Shown: positions 46,948-54,608 of the stretch, piece by piece
Layout of the letters: every line of letters begins with the position of its first letter
Position numbering within the stretch: position 1 is the stretch's first letter
Source of the DNA: Verrucomicrobiota bacterium
GTDB lineage: Bacteria > Verrucomicrobiota > Verrucomicrobiia > Verrucomicrobiales > Akkermansiaceae
Length of the DNA: 64,000 nucleotides
Direction of reading: 5' to 3'
Assembly: GCA_026397725.1 (NCBI GenBank)
Contig: JAPLUI010000332.1
Coordinates: forward strand, 1 to 64,000
Translations under genes and position numbers: made by a program
Notes under the pieces: model-generated
What the model was told of the DNA's origin: nothing
The model's database searches: none
Seen by the model: only the letters and a program-made list of their open reading frames with translations

Positions 46948-46978
46948 TGGATGATTGATGGGGATGATGGTGGATGGT

Positions 46979-47006
46979 GGATTGCGGATTGCGGATTGCG
47001 AATTGC
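46979..47006. repeat. heptanucleotide array (GGATTGC) in the adhesin leader
   Basis: Four tandem 7-mers: GGATTGC three times, then GAATTGC. It lies 32-59 bp upstream of the chosen adhesin start. Adjacent DNA (46922-46980) has further GGATGGT/TGGATGAT words and 46875-46905 has GCTGAAAC units. Variation in copy number would alter the 5' leader of the adhesin mRNA. Confidence 0.75.
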
Positions 47007-47394
47007 GGATTTTCATGGCTGCCTGTTTTGTCAGACGTTGGGTGGTTGGTGGCTTACTGGTTGGTGGCGGCGGGAGCCTTGCGTCAAGGCTTGGATTGGA
47101 CGCGATGGATTCATGGTGTTGTTTCGGGTGCTTGGTTTGGATGTCGGATTCAGTTGGAAAGTGGGAAGAAGGGGTTCATGCCAGTCTGCGTCGATTTCCT
47201 GGCGGCAAGCCGCAGGATGGCTGATTTCCCGAGCTGGCGCAAATCCCCAAAACAGGTCATCGCGGCATCACCGAAACAGGTGATGCTTGGCAGGCGGCAC
47301 GGCTGGATGAACGCTCACGCCACGAGATTGCGAGCAACCCGCGCGTGGCAGAAAAAACGCTTCCCTTTTCCAAGAAAAAGGAATACGTTCGGGC
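47007..47394. other. spacer between the adhesin and the toxin-antitoxin pair
   Basis: No gene recognised in about 390 bp. It should contain the adhesin promoter (minus strand) and the toxin-antitoxin promoter (plus strand). The stretch 47237-47279 is one copy of a direct repeat whose partner lies on the far side of the toxin gene. Confidence 0.5.
47237..47279. repeat. direct repeat, left copy, flanking the toxin-antitoxin pair
   Basis: The copy (starting GCGCAAATCCCCAAAACAGG) matches 48000-48042 (GCGTAAATCCCCAAAACCGG) at about 34 of 43 positions in the same orientation. The two copies bracket the antitoxin and toxin genes, as the ends of a transposed or recombined segment would. Confidence 0.5.
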
Positions 47395-47643
47395 ATGCCA
47401 GACAGCTACACCATCAAGACCGCGCAGCAAAGGCTCTCGGCGCTCGTGCGGGAGACCGCGGATCATCCCGTGACGATCACCAAACAGGGGCGGGCGGTGG
47501 CGGTGTTGATATCCATCGAGCGCATGGAGGCCATTGGCGAAACGATGGAGTTGCTGGCCGATGCCAAGGCCATGGCGGCGATCCGCAAGCACCGCAAGGG
47601 TCGTGCGGCCTATCACAACGTTTCCGTGTTGGATGCGCTATGA
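47395..47643 (+). CDS. type II antitoxin, Phd/YefM family
   Basis: Predicted 82 aa, the usual size. The Phd/YefM N-terminal fold reads YTIKTAQQRLSALVRETADH PVTITKQGRAVAVLISIER; the C-terminal tail would wrap the toxin. The stop overlaps the toxin start (ATGA). It should bind its own promoter and neutralise the toxin. Confidence 0.88.
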   Translation: MPDSYTIKTAQQRLSALVRETADHPVTITKQGRAVAVLISIERMEAIGETMELLADAKAMAAIRKHRKGRAAYHNVSVLDAL

Positions 47644-47921
47644 TCGCGATTCGCGTGCAAGACGAGGTGGTGGACTATCTGCGGCGGCTGGCACCAAAGG
47701 CGCGGCATGCGTTGCGCGTGGCGATCAAGGCGCTGGCCCGTGAAAAAGGGGACATCAAGCCCCTCACCGATGACTTGGAAGGTTTCTACCGCCTGCGTGT
47801 CGGCTCCCACCGGGTGGTTTTCGAATACGAGATCATCAACGGCAAGCGGACGATCACCTGCGTTTTCGCCGGCCCCCGCAAATGGATCTACGAGGTCTTC
47901 CAAAGCCGCTTGATGGAATGA
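47640..47921 (+). CDS. type II toxin, RelE/ParE family
   Basis: Predicted 93 aa starting at the ATG that overlaps the antitoxin stop. It has the family core: IRVQDEVVDYLRRLAPKARH, FYRLRVGSHRVVFEY, and the final basic stretch AGPRKWIYEVF. RelE toxins cut mRNA in the ribosome A site; ParE toxins inhibit gyrase. RYRV-type RelE seems more likely from the FYRLRVGSHRVVF motif. Pair complete and apparently functional. Confidence 0.88.
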   Translation: MIAIRVQDEVVDYLRRLAPKARHALRVAIKALAREKGDIKPLTDDLEGFYRLRVGSHRVVFEYEIINGKRTITCVFAGPRKWIYEVFQSRLME

Positions 47922-47999
47922 GGCGGGCGCGGGGGACGGCCCCGTGGCGTTGGGTTGCGCCTTGCTGCTTGAACCTGAGTGTCGCCGATATCTCCGTCC

Positions 48000-48042
48000 G
48001 GCGTAAATCCCCAAAACCGGTGCCCGCCGCATCACCCAAATG
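48000..48042. repeat. direct repeat, right copy, flanking the toxin-antitoxin pair
   Basis: Partner of 47237-47279, in the same orientation, 79 bp after the toxin stop and just downstream of the convergent response-regulator gene. Confidence 0.5.
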
Positions 48043-48097
48043 GCGGATGGTCGCGATGCGCCCGTGGCCGGAGATTCGCCGATTTTCAGGGCGGCGC

Positions 48098-48826
48098 TCA
48101 GCGTTCGTGCTGTTCCTGCGCCAGCTTCGACGCCATGTAGCTCACGACCGCCTCGGTGCGCGAGTTGACCTGCATCTTGCGGAAGACGTGCTTGAGATGA
48201 CTGCACACCGTGTCGATGCTCAATTCCAGCTTGTCCGCAATCATCTTGTTGGAATGGCCCTGCGAGAGCAGGACCAGAATCTGTTCCTCACGCACGGTGA
48301 GCCGCGCTTCGGTGCCGGATGCTTTCGCGGTCCGGCGAAAGGATTCGATGACGCGGCGGGCGATATGGCTGGTCATGGGCGCGCCGCCGCCCAGCACGTC
48401 GAGCAAAGCCGCGCGCAGTTCCGCCGGCTTGGTCCGCTTCAACAAATACCCGTCCGCTCCCGCCTCCAGCGCCATGAACACCAATTCCTGGTCGTCCATG
48501 GCGGTGAGGATGACCACCTGGGTTTCGGGCAACAAGGCTTTGAGTTTCACGGTGCATTCGATCCCCGACATTCGGGGCAGGAAGATATCCATGAGCACCA
48601 CGTCGGGCTTCTCCCGAGGAATCATTCGCAGCGCCTGTTCGCCCGTGGCGCAGGCACACACACAGGTGAAGTCGGGAAAGGAGTTGATGAGATGAATCCA
48701 GCTTTCCATCACCTCGGGCTGGTCTTCCACCAGGGCCACTTTGATCGGCGTCGGCTTGGCGGATGGGGGCGCGGACTGACTGCCGCCCTGCGCCTTGTTT
48801 GTTAGATCAGCACTGGTTGGTTTCAT
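48098..48826 (-). CDS. NarL/FixJ-type response regulator
   Basis: Predicted 242 aa. The receiver domain (about 28-145) has the acidic pair E34-D35 (ALVEDQP), phosphoacceptor D80 in VVLMDIFLPRMSG, Thr in VVILTAMDDQ and Lys in YLLKRTKPAE. The LuxR-type HTH is at about 170-235 (LTVREEQILVLLSQGHSNKM). Its start lies 20 bp inside the kinase gene's end, so kinase and regulator are translationally coupled. Phosphorylation by the neighbouring kinase should switch on promoter binding; the adjacent adhesin and rhamnosidase genes are candidate targets. Confidence 0.93.
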   Translation of the reverse strand: MKPTSADLTNKAQGGSQSAPPSAKPTPIKVALVEDQPEVMESWIHLINSFPDFTCVCACATGEQALRMIPREKPDVVLMDIFLPRMSGIECTVKLKALLPETQVVILTAMDDQELVFMALEAGADGYLLKRTKPAELRAALLDVLGGGAPMTSHIARRVIESFRRTAKASGTEARLTVREEQILVLLSQGHSNKMIADKLELSIDTVCSHLKHVFRKMQVNSRTEAVVSYMASKLAQEQHER

Positions 48827-50351
48827 GGTGGGGTGACCGGGGGCCGGTCGGGGTGTCTACGGTTTCACTTGGCAATGCCGGAGGTTTCCGCGCACGCCGA
48901 ATCCAGGCCGGCAAACCCTGGCGTGTTGGTGTTAGGGGAATGCCGAATTCGACCCGGCAGCCGCTGCCGGGCTTGGTGTTGACACGACAAACGCCGCCCA
49001 GTTCACTCATCCGCAGCATCATGTTGGTCAACCCGTGGCGTTCCGCCCCGACCTCCGACAGGTCGAAGCCCTTGCCATTGTCTTCGACTCCGACCAGCAG
49101 CCGGTGGCCGTGGCGGTGGATTCGCAGGCGCAACTCGCTGGCGCCGGAATGTTTGACCGCATTATTGAGCGTCTCCTTGACGGCCAGAAACAGGCTGCGG
49201 CGGACCGGAAGGTCAAGGTCCGTCACCGACATGTGCGGATCCACCTCGAACCAGCAATGGATCCTGGTGGGTGCCAGAAACTCCTCGGCGTATTTGCAGA
49301 CATGGGCTGAAAAATCATGCACCGTGTCCCGCCGGGGGTTCAGAGCCCAGAGGATTTCATCCATGCTGGAGAGCAACCCGCGCGCATCCTCGCACAGTTG
49401 ATTCAGCCGCACTTGCGCTTCCGAGTTGGCGGGCAGGCCGCCTTGTGCCACTTCGCCATGCAGCACAAGCTGGGTCATTCGCGCGCCGATGTCGTCGTGA
49501 ATTTCCCGTGCGATCCGCGTCCGTTCCCGCCGCAGGAGCAGTTGATCCTTCTTGTTGCGTGCCAGGCGGACCTTGAAGCGAAGGCTGACCATGATGGCGG
49601 CGCCACAGACCACGAGCAACAGGATCTGAAACCAGCCCGTTTGCCAAAAGAAAACCTCGGTCGGTTTCCGGATCGGCATGAAATACGCAACCTCGTATTG
49701 CTGCGACCAGGGACCACTTCCGAGAGGCGCGACGACGGTCGCTGCCGGCCAATCCGCTGGCGCCACCAGCCGTTGCTCCCACCCCTTCGCTCCCTCGGGG
49801 GCAATCCTCCAGCTTTCATCGGATTTGACACCGATGATTCGCCCATCCTCCAGATCGACGCGCAACCCGAGAACCACTCCCGCAGCCATGAACGTGTTGA
49901 ACGCCTGGATGGCCAGCACATGGCGGCCCGGATGCAAGAAGGTGGTCAAATCGAAGATGAACAATTCACGCCACTCGCCCGCACGCCCCAAAGCGTGTCC
50001 GTCGAGGAACAGCGTGAACTCGTTGTCCGCAGTCATCACGAGGTGCGCTTTCGCCACCTTGGCCTGCGGCGGGATCTCGATGGTCCGCCAGAGCTGACAG
50101 GACTGTCCATCGAAGGTCTTGCCCGCCCAGATCCAGGAACCGAGTTCCCTGACATAGGGTTCGACCGCGTCAGAACCAATGATCAGGGGTGCTTTTGCCG
50201 TTGGCACGGGCGCGTTGGCGGCCACGGGAACCGAAGGGGGATCCGCGTCGGGCATCACCTCGAAGGCGATGCCCGCTTGCAGCGGCAGGCAGGCGACCAG
50301 CGCGATCAGGCGGGACGCGTTTGGCGTGCCGTTCCGGCCAGCATCCTGCAT
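48807..50351 (-). CDS. HisKA_3-type sensor histidine kinase with an extracellular glycan-enzyme-like beta-sandwich
   Basis: Predicted 514 aa from ATG 50351, which yields a signal-peptide-like start (ASRLIALVACLPLQAGIAF); the frame is open further upstream over an antisense AraC remnant, so I trimmed it. Residues 71-215 are a beta-sandwich (GSWIWAGK; VMTADNEFTLFLDGHALG; GSGPWSQ) matching the module in the GH78 (173-327) and GH106 (191-342) proteins. One membrane span is at 240-258. Residue H285 in AREIHDDIGARMTQLVLHGE is the phosphorylated His. The HATPase domain has LFLAVKETLNNAVKHSG and VEDNGKGFD. It overlaps the response regulator. Probably senses a carbohydrate or cell-wall fragment. Confidence 0.88.
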   Translation of the reverse strand: MQDAGRNGTPNASRLIALVACLPLQAGIAFEVMPDADPPSVPVAANAPVPTAKAPLIIGSDAVEPYVRELGSWIWAGKTFDGQSCQLWRTIEIPPQAKVAKAHLVMTADNEFTLFLDGHALGRAGEWRELFIFDLTTFLHPGRHVLAIQAFNTFMAAGVVLGLRVDLEDGRIIGVKSDESWRIAPEGAKGWEQRLVAPADWPAATVVAPLGSGPWSQQYEVAYFMPIRKPTEVFFWQTGWFQILLLVVCGAAIMVSLRFKVRLARNKKDQLLLRRERTRIAREIHDDIGARMTQLVLHGEVAQGGLPANSEAQVRLNQLCEDARGLLSSMDEILWALNPRRDTVHDFSAHVCKYAEEFLAPTRIHCWFEVDPHMSVTDLDLPVRRSLFLAVKETLNNAVKHSGASELRLRIHRHGHRLLVGVEDNGKGFDLSEVGAERHGLTNMMLRMSELGGVCRVNTKPGSGCRVEFGIPLTPTRQGLPAWIRRARKPPALPSETVDTPTGPRSPHHETNQC

Positions 50352-50439
50352 GAGGTGCCTGCCACCGGTCAAGACGCGCATGAACTGCCTGCACATGCAC
50401 GAATTTTCAACCATCAAGACCGCTCTGCAAAGGCTTAGT

Positions 50440-50587
50440 TCCATCTTTGGCAGCATGGCACTGTCGGTCGGCAAGGTGGCGAAGTTGGCGGGCTCCCGGG
50501 ACCTGGTGCCGTTCAACGCCATGTTCCGCCAGCCCACCGGGTTGACGCCCGCCGAGTTCCGCAGGCGGGAGCGGAAGAAGGAGGGTG
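50440..50587 (+). pseudogene. C-terminal fragment of an AraC-family regulator
   Basis: Plus strand reads LSVGKVAKLAGSRDLVPFNA MFRQPTGLTPAEFRRR, the second helix-turn-helix of AraC/XylS proteins (typical: VARRVGFRDPSYFNRMFRRQ TGLTP). Nothing of the ligand domain or first HTH precedes it. It is antisense to the open upstream extension of the kinase gene and abuts the stop of the ATPase gene at 50588. Confidence 0.7.
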
Positions 50588-51919
50588 TCATCTATCGGTT
50601 ATCGGTTGCAACCGGTGCAAGGTTCCGGTGGCATACAGGGGCAGGTGCCAAATCCGGTCTTCGAGCAGGTGCGGGCCGGCGTAAAGGCGGACACCGAGCG
50701 GACTTTGCGGATGGGATTCCAGGAAGATCCGCAGGCTTTTCAACGAGCCGGAACTGCCGGATTTGATTTCCACGGGGATTACTTTCGAGCCAACCGCGAC
50801 GAGGTAGTCCACCTCCGCCTGGCTGTTGAGGGCCTCCCGTGACCAGAAATACAATTCAGGCTCTCGGTCGGCAGGGCCGCAGGCCAGGATTTCCTGGGCC
50901 GCGAATTGCTCGGCAACCGCCCCGCGATGGATTGCCAGCAGGTCCGGTTCCTGAACCCATTCCGCATCGATCCGCAGGGCGGCATGCATCAATCCGACAT
51001 CCAACATCACCAGTTTGGCGAGGCGGGGATTGGCGTCGGTGACCAGCGGCAGCGCTTGCCCGGCACTGTGAAATACCCGGCGGATCACTCCGGCTTTCTC
51101 CAAAGCCTCGACTGCTGGCCGGACTTCGGACGCCCGGCGGTCGGGATCGATGGCACTGAATTTCAACCGCCCCCCGACCAAACCGGGAGCGCGAAGGAAG
51201 ATCCGCTCGGCAATGTCCGCTTGGATGCGCGGCGCGTATTTCGCGAAGTCCTGCCGATAGGTTTGCAGGATGCTCAGGTGGACCCGGCGGCAGGCGGCGG
51301 GATCCTGGTCTTCAGCCAGGAATTTCACTGCGGCGGGCATGCCACCGCAAAAGAGATAGTTCCGCAGTTCCTCCAGCGCCTTGCGGTGCGCGATCTCGGG
51401 CAAGGCGGTGGCCGGGTCGATGGTATCGAGTGCCTCGGCAAGCGCCGCGTTGCCCTTGGCCAAAAGAAACTCCGAGAATCCCATGGGATGCACCCACAGC
51501 GTATCGACCCGCCCGACCGGCAGGGAAAATTGCCCGGATTCCATCGCAAACTCCAGCAGCGAGCCGCTCGCCACCACCGCCAGCCCGGGCATGATTTCCT
51601 GAAAATACCGCAACGCGGCAATGGCTGCGGGGCATTCCTGGACCTCATCCAAGAACAACAGCGAGGTGCCGGCCACGGGCACCGGAAAACCCAGAAAAGC
51701 GAGGTTCTTCAGGATTTCCGCAGGCGCAAGCGTGCGAAAGGCATCCTTGGCATTCGGCCGCAACTCGAAGTTCACTTCCACCAAATCCATCGCTGCCTCG
51801 CGGGCCAGTTCGCGAGCGAGCCAGGTTTTCCCAACCTGCCGGGCACCCCGCAACAACAAGGGACGCCGATCCTGCCGATGGAGCCAGGATTGCAATTCAA
51901 TGGATAGCTGCCGTTTCAT
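50588..51919 (-). CDS. AAA+ ATPase with DUF4143 C-terminal domain
   Basis: Predicted 443 aa, typical. Walker A LLLRGARQVGKTWLARELAR (about 21-40), Walker B LLFLDEVQECP (about 87-97), sensor VVASGSLLEF. The C-terminal DUF4143 has EIKSGSSGSLKSLRIF, which retains a PD-(D/E)XK-like look (EVDYLVAVGSKVIPVEIK). The family (archaeal-ATPase/COG1373 type) is widespread in accessory regions and of unknown role. Two broken relatives lie at 52067-52640 and 32570-32680, so the family appears to be turning over here. Confidence 0.88.
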   Translation of the reverse strand: MKRQLSIELQSWLHRQDRRPLLLRGARQVGKTWLARELAREAAMDLVEVNFELRPNAKDAFRTLAPAEILKNLAFLGFPVPVAGTSLLFLDEVQECPAAIAALRYFQEIMPGLAVVASGSLLEFAMESGQFSLPVGRVDTLWVHPMGFSEFLLAKGNAALAEALDTIDPATALPEIAHRKALEELRNYLFCGGMPAAVKFLAEDQDPAACRRVHLSILQTYRQDFAKYAPRIQADIAERIFLRAPGLVGGRLKFSAIDPDRRASEVRPAVEALEKAGVIRRVFHSAGQALPLVTDANPRLAKLVMLDVGLMHAALRIDAEWVQEPDLLAIHRGAVAEQFAAQEILACGPADREPELYFWSREALNSQAEVDYLVAVGSKVIPVEIKSGSSGSLKSLRIFLESHPQSPLGVRLYAGPHLLEDRIWHLPLYATGTLHRLQPITDR

Positions 51920-52066
51920 GTTTTGATTTTAGCAAAAAAACGGTGATTATCAAATCATTCTTGAGCAATCATCAATGAACGCGCAGTTATTGCCCAGATT
52001 CCTACCATCCCGACCTTGCTGTGACAAGTCAACGCTCATGGGGATGAGCCCGAATCGTCCTGAACT

Positions 52067-52640
52067 TCAGTTAAGGCATCCGAAGAGCCAGAGCGGGATG
52101 CGGTGGCCGCTGCCGGCGGGGATTTCATCAAGGGCAAGGAAGGTGTCTTTTTTTCCAGCGATCTGCCCGCTGCCCTTGTTTCTGCCGCCGACCTCGAAGT
52201 GGAAGCGGCCGTTGACGAGGAAGTCCGCACCCTGGCCCGCCCGCACGTCGTGGAGCACACCCACTGCACGCACGAAGAAAGTTTCGCGCAAGGTTCCAAT
52301 CTCGGTTTTCTCCGGGGCGGCCAGCGCACAGGCGAGGTTGGGATCGCCCAGGTAAATGCGGTCGGGCTTGTCCATGGCACGTGGCGACCCGCCGGACCGC
52401 CGCAGCACGAGAATCAGCCCGGCATCCTCCAGGTAGCTCAAGTACTCCTTCAGGGTGCGGTCGTCAGCGATGTGCAGCAGGCGGCGCAGTTTCGTCAGGT
52501 CAGGGGTATAGGGAACATCAGGGTGGTCTTGCCCACTCCACGCTGCCCCGTGATCACATGGCAGCGACCGCGAAACATCCCGCTTCCCGGCAACACGCGC
52601 CGGTAGGTCCTGGTCAAGCGCCCACCATTTGGCGGCTCAA
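52067..52640 (-). pseudogene. internally deleted AAA+/DUF4143 ATPase gene
   Basis: Minus strand: RVLPGSGMFRGRCHVITGQR GVGKTTLMFP (Walker A) runs directly into YTPDLTKLRRLLHIADDRTL KEYLSYLEDAGLILVLRRSG and then KPDRIYLGDPNLACALAA, FLVNGRFHFEVGGRNKGSGQ and IPLWLFG, the full C-terminal half of the family. Walker B, the sensor and the lid are missing. A frame change is needed near 52510. The ends are kept and the middle lost, as in the GH20 and FHA-kinase remnants. Confidence 0.75.
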
Positions 52641-52738
52641 TTCAAAAAGGGGATCAAGCTTGAAATGGAATACGATTCATATTTACGAGCCTCTTTAATG
52701 GAATGCAATCCAATTAGTGGTTTCTTGAGTTGCGTGTC

Positions 52739-52932
52739 GTTACTACTCAGGTTCCAAAGAATTCATGGCAGAATCATTTATGGCAGAATCATTTTTCAAG
52801 AGTCTTGATGGGGATTCATCACTGGTCGGCCTGTCTGCGTGCGGATGCGCACAGACAGGGGTTGATCCAATGACTTTTTCCAATTCTGAAATGATTCTGC
52901 CATAAATGATTCTGCCATACCTGAGTAGTAAC
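52739..52932. mobile_element. 194-bp MITE-like element with 14-bp terminal inverted repeats
   Basis: The termini are exact inverted repeats: GTTACTACTCAGGT (52739-52752) and ACCTGAGTAGTAAC (52919-52932). Inside each end are two tandem 15-mers (ATGGCAGAATCATTT at 52765-52794; the complement at 52889-52918). The centre has a hairpin with CCTGTCTG and CAGACAGG arms (about 52830-52859). There is no coding sequence, so movement would need a transposase in trans. No clear target-site duplication is visible. Confidence 0.75.
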
Positions 52933-52988
52933 AAATCATGGAAGAAAAGATCAGAACTCCCGAGAGCGGAAGCCCGATTCCAGTTCTT

Positions 52989-53015
52989 CATCATTTTACC
53001 CCTCATCATTTTACC
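52989..53015. repeat. two tandem 15-bp units (CATCATTTTACC)
   Basis: CATCATTTTACC occurs at 52989-53000 and 53004-53015, a 15-bp period as in the 15-mers of the neighbouring MITE-like element. It lies just downstream of the antitoxin-like gene ending at 53053. Confidence 0.6.
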
Positions 53016-53052
53016 AAATACATTCCATGCGAACATGCGGATTTTGTAAGGT

Positions 53053-53331
53053 CTATTTCTTTACGGTTCCTAAGTCACGCGTGGCCCAAAAGATGGTGCC
53101 CAAGTGCTGGTTGATCTCATTCCAGAGGGCTGCGGAAGGCATGAGTATTGCCTTGCCTGCGTCAATGGCGCTGGCCCGCCGCTGCAGTTCCTCGCACCAT
53201 TCGGGAGTTAGCTCATGCTCGTCCTCATCGGGACTTTCCAGCAGCCGACATGCGAGCTGGGAGCGATCCACACGCGGGAGGTGGAGAACTTCCTCCTCCA
53301 GGCGTTGGTAGGTTTGAGGGGTGACAGCCAT
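53053..53331 (-). CDS. orphan addiction-module antitoxin-like protein (PF09720 type)
   Basis: Predicted 92 aa. LPRVDRSQLACRLLESPDED (about 18-37) and PEWCEELQRRASAIDAGKAI (about 43-62) fit the putative addiction-module component family, which usually precedes a RelE/ParE toxin gene. Here no toxin follows: the DNA downstream (52740-53052) holds 15-mer repeats and the MITE-like element. The last residues (FWATRDLGTVKK) look unlike the family, so the 3' end may be altered. Confidence 0.65.
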   Translation of the reverse strand: MAVTPQTYQRLEEEVLHLPRVDRSQLACRLLESPDEDEHELTPEWCEELQRRASAIDAGKAILMPSAALWNEINQHLGTIFWATRDLGTVKK

Positions 53332-53514
53332 GGTGGCATTATAGATGCAGTGGCGGGCTTGTTCCAGTGTTCTTTCATGGGGAAGAGCCCGTGGCTCCGT
53401 CCGGCTCGGAGATGCCGGGTGATCAAGAAAATCAACCTGGCTGGGGCTGCTTTTGGACTATCACTTTCCCCATTTCAGCCAACGAACTGCTCAAGCGCAC
53501 CATGGATCAAGGGC

Positions 53515-54357
53515 CTATGGCGCTTCGGGTTTGCCGCCGGCCCGGACCACCCGCATGATGTTGAGATCGCGTTGTTCCCTCACCAGCTTGAGACCGAGTT
53601 TCTCGACGGCGGGAAACACGGTCTTGGGCTGCCAGTGGTCCATTGCCAGTTCAAACTGATAGTTGCCTTCGAGACCGGTTTCCTCCAGCACGGGTTCATC
53701 CACGTACCTGGCCACGATCTTCGCCAACTCCGCCATGCTCGCCGCGCCCGCCTTGTAACCGAAGCCCCCGGCGGTCTGGGCCGTGCCCCAGTTGGTTTGG
53801 GCCTCGACCCGGGTCAAGCCCGTCGGCACCGCCTGGCTTTTCCGCAGCACCACCGCCGCCGTTGGCTCCAGGCCCTCGACGAACCTGATCCCGAAGACCT
53901 CCTCGAAAGCTGGCTTGACCCGCGACCAGACGTTGTGCTCGTCATCGGCCGCCACGCGGATGTTGTAGCGCCGATCCGGGAGATCCGCGTCAAGCTTGAT
54001 CCAACCACTGAAGTTGCACCACGCGAGGATCACGCTGTCGAGGGTGGCCGTCTCCGCCTCGGCGCTGGCGGAGGAACCGTCGCCGCCGATGCGGTCCGTT
54101 CGAGCGACGCCTGCCGGGCACTGGACGATGCTAACACCCGGGGTCTTGGACAACTCGACCTGGTCTGGCAACGTGGGACCGGAGTAGGGGTGGGTCGGTA
54201 CCGTGGCCTGCGGTGCCTTCCTGCAGCCGGACGCCAAGAGCATGAACCCGATGGACATCCCTAACAGCAGTTGCAGTCCGACAACGATTCTCAGGGGGGG
54301 CTGGTTCGAGGTTTCAGAGGAGTTGCGTCGTGTTCCATGCACGCCGCTGTCTAGCAT
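53515..54357 (-). CDS. TIGR03435/DUF3738-type lipoprotein
   Basis: Predicted 280 aa from ATG 54357. The N-terminus has a lipobox-type signal (VVGLQLLLGMSIGFMLLASG then C). The DUF3738 fold: WIKLDADLPDRRYNIRVAA (about 115-135), VEAQTNWGTAQ, MAELAKIVARYVDEPVLEET (about 210-230), GNYQFELAMDHW and the closing LGLKLVREQRDLNIMRVVRA. The family is expanded in Acidobacteriota and PVC bacteria and has no known biochemical role. A longer upstream frame runs through a repeat region and is not coding. Confidence 0.78.
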   Translation of the reverse strand: MLDSGVHGTRRNSSETSNQPPLRIVVGLQLLLGMSIGFMLLASGCRKAPQATVPTHPYSGPTLPDQVELSKTPGVSIVQCPAGVARTDRIGGDGSSASAEAETATLDSVILAWCNFSGWIKLDADLPDRRYNIRVAADDEHNVWSRVKPAFEEVFGIRFVEGLEPTAAVVLRKSQAVPTGLTRVEAQTNWGTAQTAGGFGYKAGAASMAELAKIVARYVDEPVLEETGLEGNYQFELAMDHWQPKTVFPAVEKLGLKLVREQRDLNIMRVVRAGGKPEAP

Positions 54358-54487
54358 GGTTCGTGCTGTGGGCAAGGGGGAAAGAACTATGGGACAGACA
54401 AAAAATCGTGGCGCTGGACCGAGCGCGGATAAGCCGGGTGAACAAGAAGAATGGACCAAAGAGCGTGTCACCGCCGTCGCAGGGACG

Positions 54488-54557
54488 GAACCGCGTTGCG
54501 GTTCGCGGTCGTCTTTCCACCTTCCCAGGGTAGCCGTCTGGCGACGGCAACCCTGGG
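54488..54557. repeat. cluster of REP-like palindromes
   Basis: GAACCGC-GTT-GCGGTTC (54488-54504) is followed by a longer nested palindrome at 54524-54557: outer CCCAGGGT/ACCCTGGG and inner GCCGTC/GACGGC around TGGC. CCCAGGGT...ACCCTGGGCTG elements are, to my recollection, abundant in Planctomycetota and Verrucomicrobiota genomes. It lies upstream of the DUF3738 lipoprotein gene. Confidence 0.7.
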
Positions 54558-54608
54558 CTGAAGGATTCAACGCCCTTGGCGTAGCAGCCAGGGTCGGGCA
54601 AACGGGCG

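Noticed and set aside
53215..54264. 349-codon plus-strand open frame
   Set aside because: It crosses the antitoxin and DUF3738 genes in antisense and shows no family features.
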